Below are positions 26,866 to 34,525 of a stretch of DNA of 34,525 nucleotides, in pieces. Each line of letters starts with the position of its first letter. The stretch's first letter is position 1. The translations under genes and the position numbers were made by a program. A model generated the notes under the pieces. The model was not told where the DNA came from. It saw only the letters and a list, made by a program, of their open reading frames with translations, and searched no databases. Origin of the DNA: a virus; IMG/VR virus record IMGVR_UViG_3300044971_002655, positions 1-34,525 of that record. The stretch is one strand, 5' to 3'.

Positions 26866-29058
26866 TCAACGACCAAAATTTGGTCCAGGATTTCTATTCT
26901 TATTCTCAAGGTTCTTAGCACCTTGCTGCATGACCTGAGAACGGGTTTGACCTCTTCTTTCTGCTGCCGCACCACCACCAGCACCATAAGTAGTTAAACT
27001 ACCACTATCATTTCTACTTGCTGGTTTAGCAAATGGTGAAGAAACGGTTGGACCTGGTTTTGGTGTTGGTTGTGAAGATTGCATCTGTGCTGCTCTACTT
27101 GCACGAGCTTTGTCCCTCAAACCACCAAACCATTCTCCTGGTGCTTCAGAAAGAATTTGGTCTAACCATACCTCACTCATATTTTCAATGATCACATTTG
27201 CATCATTAACAGTTGCAGCAAAGTTGTTCTCAAGGAGGTATGATGCTACAATCTCATAAATTTCATACTCTTCAGGAAGACCTTTTTCTCCACCAACTTT
27301 ATGAGTTTTTCCTGCTTTTAAATTTGCTTTACGATATTGAATATCATCCTTTTCCCAACCTGCTAGTTTAGGTGTTCTAACAGGTTTTTGTCCTGGTTGT
27401 GTTGGAGCATCTGCTTCAGCACCACGAGCACGACCTAGAGTATAATATCTTGGACCAGTATCCTCATCTCCAGAAATTCTCTTGCCAGCATCAGAACGAC
27501 CCTTCATATATGCTACTGGGTCTTTAGCACCTCTGGTTTTCTTTGGTGTTCTCTTTGCTGCTTCATCAATCTCGTATGCCTCACCAAACTCACCCATTGC
27601 TTTTTGCTTACGGAGTTTCTTAGCACTCTTGGTTACACCACCAGGACCCTCTGAAGGATAATCGTGGTCTTGACGAGTTCCGACACCGTGCTTAGAACCT
27701 GCTCTTGCTCTTTCCCTATCTTCATCACTCATTCCCCTTCTTGGAGAACCATAAGGAGAAGTTCTGTTAGCAGGATTAGTTCTGCTCAACATCTTCTTGA
27801 GGAAAGGCTTTCTCTTTGCAGTCATCTTGGTTTTTGATGCTGCACTATATGCCTTTGGTGTAGAACCATATGAACCTTCTGCTTCATCAAGATAGATGTC
27901 AAACATTTCGTCCATAGTATAATCAGAAAGGTCATAACCCTCTTCTACAAGAGAATCTACCCAAGATTCAAACTCTTCATTATATTCTTTGTTCTTAACT
28001 GCTGCGATTGCTTGTGCCTTTGACATTCCAGATGCAATCATTCTTGCAATTCTTACATCTGCGAAATCATTATCACCATCTTGATCTTGGTCCTTCTTTT
28101 TGCCCTCATAGATTGAACTATAGAGACTTGCAACATCCTTGAGAGTTGCTTTTGAACCCCACTCATAGGAACTGCGAATTGTTCTAGCATTTGGACCAAC
28201 ATCACCTGATGCTCCACCTCTAGTCATTGCACCAGTACCAGGTCCTGCTGGTCTCTTTTGCATTGTTGCAGCTGGTTTTGCTGCAGGTGCAGGTGCTGCT
28301 GGTTTAACTAAAGATGGGCTAGAAAATGCTGTTGAAGTTTGATTTGTAGTTGGTTTAGCAGCTGCTGCAGTTCCAGCAGACTTAACTGGAGAAGATGAAG
28401 AACCCAATGAAGGAGATGTCTTTGCAAATGCAGTTGACGAAGTAGATGGTGAAGGTGCTTTTGGTGCAGGAAGTTTATCTTTGAAATCCTTCATGAGAGG
28501 ATTTGTAGTTGCACTAGTTCCTCTTGTTCTATCTCTTTCTGCCTTTGCCGCTGCGAGTTTTGGATTGGCGGCAGCCCACTGGTCCATCGCTGACCCTGCT
28601 GGTTTTGCTGATGCTGCTGGTTTTGCCGAAGATGGAACAACCTTTGCAGAACCAGGTGCTGATGCTGCTGGTTTTGCTGCAGGAGATGTTGCTGCTGGTT
28701 TTGCTGCAGGAGATGTTGCTGCTGGTTTTACTGCAGGAGTAAGTGCTCCTGGTTTTGCTGCGGGTGGTTTTGCTGCTGGTGCAGGTGCTGCAGGTTTTCT
28801 TGTTCCACCACCTCTTACATTTGTTGGTGTGGAAAGTGTAGATGGCTTTCTTCCTGCTGCATTTCCATAAAGAAGAGTATTACCCAAAGCAGCTCTGTTT
28901 TTGGCAACTTGAGCATCATATGCTGCCCTAGCTTTAGGATCTGTTGGTGCTCCACGTTCTATCAATAACTCCAATTCTTCTTGCAGGTATTCACCAGAAT
29001 TTGGAGAATAAACACCTTCATATAAACCTGCTAAAGCATCCAAGTCTTCTTTCTTCAT
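26866..29058 (-). CDS. Large Pro/Ala-rich virion-type protein, 730 residues
   Basis: The N-terminus is soluble and helical. A long low-complexity part (about residues 85-300) is rich in Pro, Ala, Lys and Ser, with TSPAAKPAA-type repeats. A Ca-binding-like acidic segment (about residues 322-337, DQDQDGDNDFADV) and an adjoining helix (IARMIASGMSKAQAIAAV) resemble modules common in cyanophage structural proteins. A domain near the C-terminus (YEIYEIVASYLLENNFAATV and following) resembles one in the HAD-containing gene upstream. A late-type box lies 39 bases before the ATG, which fits a structural or internal-head role. The exact function is unknown. Confidence 0.75.
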   Translation of the reverse strand: MKKEDLDALAGLYEGVYSPNSGEYLQEELELLIERGAPTDPKARAAYDAQVAKNRAALGNTLLYGNAAGRKPSTLSTPTNVRGGGTRKPAAPAPAAKPPAAKPGALTPAVKPAATSPAAKPAATSPAAKPAASAPGSAKVVPSSAKPAASAKPAGSAMDQWAAANPKLAAAKAERDRTRGTSATTNPLMKDFKDKLPAPKAPSPSTSSTAFAKTSPSLGSSSSPVKSAGTAAAAKPTTNQTSTAFSSPSLVKPAAPAPAAKPAATMQKRPAGPGTGAMTRGGASGDVGPNARTIRSSYEWGSKATLKDVASLYSSIYEGKKKDQDQDGDNDFADVRIARMIASGMSKAQAIAAVKNKEYNEEFESWVDSLVEEGYDLSDYTMDEMFDIYLDEAEGSYGSTPKAYSAASKTKMTAKRKPFLKKMLSRTNPANRTSPYGSPRRGMSDEDRERARAGSKHGVGTRQDHDYPSEGPGGVTKSAKKLRKQKAMGEFGEAYEIDEAAKRTPKKTRGAKDPVAYMKGRSDAGKRISGDEDTGPRYYTLGRARGAEADAPTQPGQKPVRTPKLAGWEKDDIQYRKANLKAGKTHKVGGEKGLPEEYEIYEIVASYLLENNFAATVNDANVIIENMSEVWLDQILSEAPGEWFGGLRDKARASRAAQMQSSQPTPKPGPTVSSPFAKPASRNDSGSLTTYGAGGGAAAERRGQTRSQVMQQGAKNLENKNRNPGPNFGR
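28664..28744 (-). repeat. 27-bp tandem repeat encoding TSPAAKPAA
   Basis: Three copies of a 27-bp unit (28664-28690, 28691-28717 and a slightly changed 28718-28744) lie in the Pro/Ala region of the virion-type gene, each encoding the nine-residue TSPAAKPAA unit. Copy number is likely to vary between related phages. Confidence 0.85.
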
Positions 29059-29096
29059 CTTCTTTGGGGGGTATTGAAAAGTACTTTTCTTAATAA

Positions 29097-29104
29097 TATT
29101 TATC
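29097..29104 (-). promoter_or_regulatory. T4-late-like promoter box of the 730-residue gene
   Basis: The minus strand reads GATAAATA, 7 of 8 matches to the T4 late box, 39 bases before the ATG at 29058 and just past the stop of the 159-residue gene. Confidence 0.5.
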
Positions 29105-29106
29105 GT

Positions 29107-29586
29107 TTATTTATCTTCATCAAGATTCCAACTTGCTTTTATTCCCATCTCTCCACCTAAAAGTTCTTGTGCTTTACTACCATCTGGTTCTTTTTCATAA
29201 TATACAGCATCTTTCACAATCTTCTTTTGGGTCTCTGTATACTTTGGTTTTTCAATCTCTTTTAATATCACTTCATTCTTCATATTGACTGGTTCTGGTT
29301 CTTCCAGTTTTTTATATTCTTCTATTGCTTTATCAACATCACGTTCAATTCTTTGGTCTAATAGTTCTGGAGTATTGATGACATAATCATTTACAGTATC
29401 ATCAATCCAACCTCTTTTTAAAAGTTCTCTTTGGATTTCATCTACAATATCCCAAAGTTTCTTCTTATCAATGCCAAATTTGTTTGATAAAAACTCAATA
29501 ATACCTTCGAGGAGTATAGAAATCTTTACCCATTCTATAACTCCTCTTCTTTTCTTTCCAAAGGAAAAATTAAACCTCATTATCAA
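29107..29586 (-). CDS. Hypothetical protein of the virion-type operon, 159 residues
   Basis: The protein starts MIMRFNFSFGKKRRGVIEWV and is mostly helical and highly charged (KFGIDKKKLWDIVDEIQREL, then an acidic region with Glu/Pro segments). The start may be the first or third codon. Its ATG overlaps the stop of the HAD-containing gene (ATGA), and the gene ends before a late-type box. It may be a small structural or assembly protein; no family is recognised. Confidence 0.7.
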   Translation of the reverse strand: MIMRFNFSFGKKRRGVIEWVKISILLEGIIEFLSNKFGIDKKKLWDIVDEIQRELLKRGWIDDTVNDYVINTPELLDQRIERDVDKAIEEYKKLEEPEPVNMKNEVILKEIEKPKYTETQKKIVKDAVYYEKEPDGSKAQELLGGEMGIKASWNLDEDK

Positions 29587-31016
29587 TCAATGAACTGCTT
29601 CCAATATTCATAAGCACTCATCTCTTCATTCTTAGTTGCTTGATATGAACGAACTCTGGATTCACCTTTCTTGTCTGGTGCAACCATATGAGTTTTAATT
29701 TTCTTTGTTGTTGGTGCTTCTTTCTTCTCTTTTTCAAATGCCTTATGAACTTTGGCAGCATCATCATACATATGGATTTTCTTAGCACCACTTTGCTTTG
29801 CTACTGCATTTGCAACATCAACTTTTTTCTTACCAATATCACCACCCTTCATTCCACCAGTGTAGTGAATGTTCTTCTTATCTACATCAACACCGTGCTT
29901 CTTGAGGTGTCCTTGGAATTCACTTGGTTTATCAAACTTAGAACGAGCAGTAATGAGATGAACGTTTTGTCCTCTTGCTTGCTTTCTCTTGATATCCTTA
30001 ATTACTTTTTTGTTTGGACTAGCAGTTTGGGAGAACTTTTTAGCACTTTGGAACTCACTAAAGTCATAAGAATGTCCCTTATCTAACTTATGAGTATTGA
30101 ACTCCTGGTTGCTTAAACTCTTGACTCTCTTGCCAGATGCATCCTTAACGTGAACCTGAACGTTTGGTTTACCTTTCTTACCGTGTCCGAAGAGAGTTTC
30201 GTCAACATCATATGCATGAACTGTTGTCTTTTTTCTAGTTCCTCTTGCCTTCTCTTCAATATACTCCTCAAGAATAACTGAGGTAAACTCATCACTAATG
30301 TGCTCAAACATTACTTCTGCTGCTTCATAGCTCTCTGCGTAATCTGCAGCAACTAGCATTTCAATAATATAATCATAAGCATCATCATAGTCAAATGATT
30401 GATTTAATTGTTTTAATTGACTTGAGTATCTATCCCCACCAATCGGAGATGTTTTTCTTGCTTTATCCATTGCTTTATCCACTGCTGGTTTTGCAAATTT
30501 TTTAAGTAAATATGGAGCAGCTGCTGCACCAGCAGCAAGTGCTCCAGCGGCAAGAGGAGCAAGTTCATCGAGTTGCTCACCTTCTACCTCAAATGAATCT
30601 GCCATTGCTTGCTTACGGATGGTGGCAAAATAAATTTGAGTTCCTTTTTCTTTTCCGTATTGATCAATCATACTTTTCTTCATTGCTGAAGTATCATACT
30701 TATTCTTGAGTTTTTTCTCTTTTTTCATTTCTGCCTTTGTCATTTCTCTTTCGGAAACTAATTCTCCTTCCAGTTCATATCCAGCAACTTGCATTCCAGG
30801 TTTTGCTTTTGCTAAAGGAAGTTGTGGTCCAGTTTTCTTTAACCATTCCTTTTCAGTACCAGCACCTTCCTTTGCTTTATTATAAATTTTCTGAGTTTTC
30901 TGTGCTGCCTTGTGCCCAGGACCAATCTCAAAACTTGCCTCAGAAAGAAGAGTTCCTGAAGTTTCAGAAGTTTTAATTTGCTTATACAAGTCTGTAATAT
31001 CGTTAATACTGGACAT
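29583..31016 (-). CDS. Virion-type protein with a C-terminal HAD-like domain, 477 residues
   Basis: The N-terminal half is charged and helical and contains the segment MTKAEMKKEKKLKNKYDTSA, similar in style to other cyanophage structural proteins, plus a hydrophobic Ala-rich stretch (residues 150-170). Residues 208-252 form the helical domain shared with the 730-residue protein. The C-terminal 210 residues have HAD phosphohydrolase motifs: AYDVDET (D270, D272, T274), LITARS (T356), KKVD (K398) and HMYDDA (D418, D419). A late promoter lies 23 bases upstream. A virion-associated phosphatase activity would be unusual; the domain may also be degenerate. Confidence 0.75.
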   Translation of the reverse strand: MSSINDITDLYKQIKTSETSGTLLSEASFEIGPGHKAAQKTQKIYNKAKEGAGTEKEWLKKTGPQLPLAKAKPGMQVAGYELEGELVSEREMTKAEMKKEKKLKNKYDTSAMKKSMIDQYGKEKGTQIYFATIRKQAMADSFEVEGEQLDELAPLAAGALAAGAAAAPYLLKKFAKPAVDKAMDKARKTSPIGGDRYSSQLKQLNQSFDYDDAYDYIIEMLVAADYAESYEAAEVMFEHISDEFTSVILEEYIEEKARGTRKKTTVHAYDVDETLFGHGKKGKPNVQVHVKDASGKRVKSLSNQEFNTHKLDKGHSYDFSEFQSAKKFSQTASPNKKVIKDIKRKQARGQNVHLITARSKFDKPSEFQGHLKKHGVDVDKKNIHYTGGMKGGDIGKKKVDVANAVAKQSGAKKIHMYDDAAKVHKAFEKEKKEAPTTKKIKTHMVAPDKKGESRVRSYQATKNEEMSAYEYWKQFID

Positions 31017-31038
31017 TTTTATACTCTAGTTTTTTAGT

Positions 31039-31046
31039 TATTTATA
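31039..31046 (-). promoter_or_regulatory. Perfect T4-late promoter box of the virion-type operon
   Basis: The minus strand reads TATAAATA, a full match to the T4 late consensus, 23 bases before the ATG of the HAD-containing gene. It overlaps the end of the nrdB terminator T-tract, so the early nrd unit ends exactly where the late unit begins. Confidence 0.75.
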
Positions 31047-31069
31047 AAAAAAAGGGGGCAAATGCCCCC
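31046..31069 (-). terminator. Intrinsic terminator of nrdB
   Basis: On the minus strand GGGGGCA and TGCCCCC (plus 31063-31069 and 31054-31060) form a tight hairpin followed by eight T. It lies 7 bases past the nrdB stop. Confidence 0.9.
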
Positions 31070-31075
31070 GAAGAA

Positions 31076-32218
31076 TCAAAGTTGGAATCCAGCAAATGTA
31101 TCCGTTTTCAAGTCTTGTTTGATTCCACCAACTACATAACTTTCAACTTCTGTTTCTTGGGGAGCAACCTGAAGACCTTTGGAGGAAATCCAATGTTCGG
31201 TCCAAGGAAGAGGATTATTCTTTGCAGAAATATCGTATAAAGGTTTAATTCCAATTGCTTTCATTCTACGATTTGCAATCCACTCAACATACTGATGAAG
31301 AAGTTTATCATTAAGACCAATCATTGAACCATCTTTAAAGAGATATTGTGCCCATCTCTTTTCCTCATTAACACAATTATCAAAAGCAGACCTTACCCAT
31401 TCCTCTTCTTCCTTACAAATTTGTTGCATTTCTGGATCATCTCCTTCACGCCATTTATTGAGGATGTTTTGAGTAATAACAAGGTGTTGGTTTTCGTCTC
31501 GTGCGATGAGAGAGATAATTTTAGCGGATCCTTCCATAAGTTTGAGTTCACCAAACGCAAACGAGCAAGCGAACGAGACATAGAACCTGATACCTTCGAG
31601 AATATTGACATTGGCAACAGCACGATAAAGTTTTCTTTTTAATTCAATACGATCTTCTCTTGAAGATCCTGCATTTTCTTGTGCAAACATCCAAGCATTT
31701 GATGATCCATACTGTTGTGCAGAGTTAATAAAATCATCATAAGCACCAGTCACAGATGATGCTCTTTCTAAAATATTATCATTAGATAATATTGAATCAA
31801 AAACTTCAGAAGGATCTGAATAAACATTTTTGATAATATAGGTGTATGAACGAGAGTGAATCATTTCCATGAATTCCCATACGGTCATACATGCTTCCAA
31901 TTCAGGGAGTGAGCAGTATGGAATAAATGCCATACCGGGACCACGACCCTGAACAGAATCCAAAAGAATTTGATACTTCAGATTTGAAGTAAAAATATGC
32001 TTCTGTTCAGGACGTAATGTTTGATAATCTGCTCTATCTTTTTGTAATGAAATTTCTTCTGGTCTCCAAAAATAACCAAGTTGTTGTGTAGTTAATTTTT
32101 CAAAAATTGGATATTTATAGGAATCATACCTTTGAACTCCCAAAGGTTGTCCAAAGAACATGGGCTGTTTCTTTGTTTCAACCTCTTTTGTATTAAAAAC
32201 GGTCATTCCATCTAACAT
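31076..32218 (-). CDS. nrdB: Ribonucleotide reductase class Ia, beta subunit
   Basis: This 380-residue protein has the diiron and radical site: D87, E118 and H121 with the radical Tyr Y125 in MIHSRSYTYI, then E208, E242 and H245. It supplies the tyrosyl radical used by NrdA to make deoxynucleotides. The C-terminus (DTFAGFQL) is the tail that binds NrdA. The start ATG at 32218 overlaps the stop of the oxygenase gene; an internal ATG four codons later is an alternative. It ends in a terminator that separates it from the late virion-type operon. Confidence 0.97.
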   Translation of the reverse strand: MLDGMTVFNTKEVETKKQPMFFGQPLGVQRYDSYKYPIFEKLTTQQLGYFWRPEEISLQKDRADYQTLRPEQKHIFTSNLKYQILLDSVQGRGPGMAFIPYCSLPELEACMTVWEFMEMIHSRSYTYIIKNVYSDPSEVFDSILSNDNILERASSVTGAYDDFINSAQQYGSSNAWMFAQENAGSSREDRIELKRKLYRAVANVNILEGIRFYVSFACSFAFGELKLMEGSAKIISLIARDENQHLVITQNILNKWREGDDPEMQQICKEEEEWVRSAFDNCVNEEKRWAQYLFKDGSMIGLNDKLLHQYVEWIANRRMKAIGIKPLYDISAKNNPLPWTEHWISSKGLQVAPQETEVESYVVGGIKQDLKTDTFAGFQL

Positions 32219-32904
32219 TTTATTTTGCCTCTTTTGTTGTTGTCCCCAAATCTACCATAATTTTCTATAATAATATTGAAAGCAATACTAATTCTTTCCT
32301 CTTTAGATTTATTTTCTTCAACTAAATGCCTAAGAGAAGAATGAAATATCAATAATGTACCTTCGGATGGATATACTTCAATTTCAGCACATAATCCATA
32401 TGCATTAACATAATTCTCAGAGTACATATTAAATGTTAATCCAAATATATGAGAATTTGGACCATCAAAAACAATAGGAGCATCATCATCAATATCATCA
32501 TTTTCTGGAAGATTTACATATAAAACTCCAGCATAATCACAACCAGGGTGGGTATGAGAAAGATTATAAGCACCTGAAGGGTTAATATTAATCCAGCAAT
32601 TTGGTACAGAAAAAGTAAGTTCTCCAGAGTGATCAAATGATTCATAAAATAAAGATTCTATCATTTTATGGAGATATTCATAAAATGATTTATTTTTTTC
32701 TTCAAAAAACCATTTAGACTTACTTTGCCATCCACCTCCCCGATTTGATATCAGTCTACCACTAGTATCATTATCCCTTTCATCAAGACACATTTTTAAA
32801 ATATCATCTTTTTTATTTGGATAATCATCATCTTTAAATATCCCAAGGGGAGTAGGAAATAATGGGATGAATTTACCTTCTCCTTTTAATTTTAAATTTT
32901 GCAT
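32212..32904 (-). CDS. 2OG-Fe(II) oxygenase (PF13759-like) between nrdA and nrdB
   Basis: From the ATG at 32904 the protein has 230 residues; the frame reaches a TTG at 32913 inside nrdA. It shows the phage 2OG-FeII_Oxy_5 pattern: RGGGWQSK, CWININPSGAYNLSHTHPG with H117 and H119 as candidate ligands, a distal His (H188 or H193 in IFHSSLRHLV) and an Arg (R204) near the end for 2-oxoglutarate. Such genes often sit near nrd genes in T4-like cyanophages. The target could be a nucleotide, protein or small molecule. It overlaps nrdA by 13 bases and nrdB by 7. Confidence 0.85.
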   Translation of the reverse strand: MQNLKLKGEGKFIPLFPTPLGIFKDDDYPNKKDDILKMCLDERDNDTSGRLISNRGGGWQSKSKWFFEEKNKSFYEYLHKMIESLFYESFDHSGELTFSVPNCWININPSGAYNLSHTHPGCDYAGVLYVNLPENDDIDDDAPIVFDGPNSHIFGLTFNMYSENYVNAYGLCAEIEVYPSEGTLLIFHSSLRHLVEENKSKEERISIAFNIIIENYGRFGDNNKRGKIKC

Positions 32905-34525
32905 GATTCGCAATCTTCTTCACCAGAATTGAGTATATCATTAATCAAAGATGAAATATCTGACTTTTCATCTTTAACCTCATCTGTCTTAATATCATAT
33001 GTGTTTTGGTAATAAGAAGTTTTCCATCCATACTTATATGTTTTTAGGAAATCATTTGCCATAACAGTGACTGGAACTTCATTATCTGGATAATTTTCTG
33101 GATTATAAGACCAATTTCCAGAAATTGCTTGATCAAAAAACTTTTGCATCACAGCAACCACATTAATATACCCAGTATTATTAGGCATATCCCACAAAAG
33201 CGTATAATTGTTTTTGAGTGTATGATACTGGGGAACAATTTGCTTAAGAGGTCCTTTCTTTGATTTCTTAATGGACAAGAATCCACGAGGTGGTTCGATT
33301 CCATTAGTTGCGTTTGACACAACGGAACTGCTCTCCGATGGCATCTGTGCGGACAATGTTGAGTGCCTGAGACCGTATTCCAAGATAGATGCTCTAAGAG
33401 TTTCCCAATCATGTTCCAATTTAATTGAAGTAATTTCATCTACGTCTTTTTTATAAGTATCGATTGGAAGAATTCCATCAGCATACTTAGTGCGACCAAA
33501 GTATTCGCACTTTCCTTTTTCTTTTGCAATTTGATTAGAAGATTTCAGAAGATAATACTGGAATGCTTCAGAAAGTCCGTGTACCGCATCCCATGCTTCT
33601 TGTGAATCATAGTTGCATCCAAGTTTTGCCAAATAGTGTGCAAGACCAATAAACCCAATACCAAGAGAACGACGTGCTTTGGTTGATTTTTCTGCAGCAA
33701 CAACTGGATATTCTTGGTAGTCTATCAATTCTTCTAGACCACGCACAGAAAGATCACAAAGTTCTTCAAATTCTTCATCAGATTTGACTTTTCCTACATT
33801 AACCGCAGAAAGAATGCAAAGTGCAATCTCCCCATTAGGGTCATCAATGTGCTGCAATGGTTTGGTAGGAAGTGTAATCTCTTGGCAAAGATTACTCATC
33901 CAAACTTTATCTTTAAATGACGAGTGAGAATTGCAATGGTCGATATTCATAATGTAGATACGACCCGTTTCCGCACGTTCCTTAAGGAGGTCAAGAATAA
34001 GTTCTTGCGCCTTAATAGTCTTCTTTTTAATGGACGGATTCTTTTCATATGAAACATAGAGATCGTCAAACTCAGGGAGTCCGAAAGAATCAGAAAGTCC
34101 AGGTACGTCATGGGGACTGAAGAGAGTAATCTCCTCATCTTTAATAAACCTTTCATAGAACAATTTAGAAATTTGAATAGAATAATCAAGTTTACGGACT
34201 CGATTATCTTCAGTTCCTTTGTTATTCTTAAGAACTAGAATATCTTCTATTTCTTGGTGCCAGATTGGAAAGTGGACAGTTGCTGATCCACCTCGGATGC
34301 CATTCTGAGTGCAGCATCGGACAGTGCTCTCAAACTTTTTGAGGAAAGGGACAACACCTGTGTGCTGAACTTCTCCACCTCTGATTTTAGCATTGATCCC
34401 CCTGATGCGACCTGCGTTGATACCGATGCCCGCCCTTTGTGCAACATATCTGCCGATAGCCATATCAGAACTAAAGATGCTATCGAGGGTGTCATCAGAA
34501 TCAACAAGAACACAGCTAGCAAATT
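32892..34525 (-). CDS. nrdA: Ribonucleotide reductase class Ia, alpha subunit (5' part outside the window)
   Basis: About 544 residues are visible. The window edge falls next to the SCVLVDSDDTLDS segment carrying the first redox Cys. MSNLCQEI holds the radical-carrying Cys, ALCILSAVN the second redox Cys, KTSYYQNTYD the radical-transfer tyrosine pair, and the C-terminus DCESCKI the CxxC shuttle. This is the catalytic subunit that reduces ribonucleoside diphosphates. The N-terminal cone and nucleotide-effector domain lie beyond 34525. Downstream come the oxygenase-like gene and nrdB in one overlapping operon. Confidence 0.97.
   Translation of the reverse strand, partial: FASCVLVDSDDTLDSIFSSDMAIGRYVAQRAGIGINAGRIRGINAKIRGGEVQHTGVVPFLKKFESTVRCCTQNGIRGGSATVHFPIWHQEIEDILVLKNNKGTEDNRVRKLDYSIQISKLFYERFIKDEEITLFSPHDVPGLSDSFGLPEFDDLYVSYEKNPSIKKKTIKAQELILDLLKERAETGRIYIMNIDHCNSHSSFKDKVWMSNLCQEITLPTKPLQHIDDPNGEIALCILSAVNVGKVKSDEEFEELCDLSVRGLEELIDYQEYPVVAAEKSTKARRSLGIGFIGLAHYLAKLGCNYDSQEAWDAVHGLSEAFQYYLLKSSNQIAKEKGKCEYFGRTKYADGILPIDTYKKDVDEITSIKLEHDWETLRASILEYGLRHSTLSAQMPSESSSVVSNATNGIEPPRGFLSIKKSKKGPLKQIVPQYHTLKNNYTLLWDMPNNTGYINVVAVMQKFFDQAISGNWSYNPENYPDNEVPVTVMANDFLKTYKYGWKTSYYQNTYDIKTDEVKDEKSDISSLINDILNSGEEDCESCKI

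Noticed and set aside
1-34525. CRISPR arrays, insertion sequences, integrase or attachment sites
   Set aside because: No regularly spaced repeats, transposase-like proteins or integrase motifs were seen; the only nuclease candidates for mobility are the GIY-YIG protein and, less likely, the thermonuclease.

Overview
The window looks like part of the genome of a T4-like myovirus that infects marine picocyanobacteria (Synechococcus or Prochlorococcus). The evidence is the gene set: complete psbA (D1) and psbD (D2), two high-light-inducible (hli) genes, a plant-type ferredoxin, transaldolase (talC), 6-phosphogluconate dehydrogenase (gnd), class I ribonucleotide reductase (nrdA/nrdB), phage lysozymes, virion-type proteins and a phage tRNA. 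Genes are small, tightly packed and mostly on the minus strand, and they often share ATGA or TGATG stop/start overlaps. Promoter motifs of two kinds are visible: sigma70-like TTGACA/TATAAT pairs and T4-late-like TATAAATA boxes. No stretch longer than 300 bases lacks a gene.

Layout, left to right. 1-2058: a short block of hypothetical genes with a 2-oxoglutarate/iron oxygenase-like protein and a LOG-family nucleosidase-like protein. 2089-4672: psbD, a 40-residue membrane peptide and psbA, with a long structured psbA leader. 4689-5363: a methyltransferase-like gene. 5430-6716: a plus-strand island with a thermonuclease-like protein and a small membrane protein. 6713-8194: a minus-strand lysis-type pair (GH24 muramidase and C39-like peptidase). 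8238-9988: a photosynthesis/redox operon (hli, ferredoxin, second hli, peroxiredoxin, several tiny proteins). 10080-11546: a cyanobacterial-type SLH/OprB porin. 11648-19515: a ten-gene nucleotide-sugar and glycan operon containing a GDP-mannose 3,5-epimerase-like enzyme, a second SDR, GT10, two GT11, a galactosyltransferase-like GT, GT25, two methyltransferases and an oxygenase-like protein. 19709-23267: gnd and talC embedded in a string of very small membrane proteins. 23389-25214: a flavin-dependent halogenase with a zinc-ribbon partner, then tRNA-Gly. 25294-26744: a secreted phage lysozyme and a GIY-YIG nuclease. 26866-31016: late virion-type proteins, one carrying a HAD domain. 31076-34525: nrdB, another oxygenase and the 3' part of nrdA.

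How it may fit together. D1, D2, Hli proteins and ferredoxin would sustain photosynthetic electron flow during infection. gnd and talC would push carbon through the pentose phosphate pathway, and NrdA/NrdB would turn the products into deoxynucleotides. The glycan operon and the porin would alter the host or virion surface. Virion-type and lysis genes complete the late programme. The most unusual feature is at the level of regulation. At several operon junctions the intrinsic terminator of one operon and the sigma70-like promoter of the next are the same piece of DNA: the -35 box lies in the terminator loop and the U-tract is the -35/-10 spacer. Several of these promoters are also followed at about +1 by an inverted repeat. 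All functional statements are by sequence inspection only; no database search was run.
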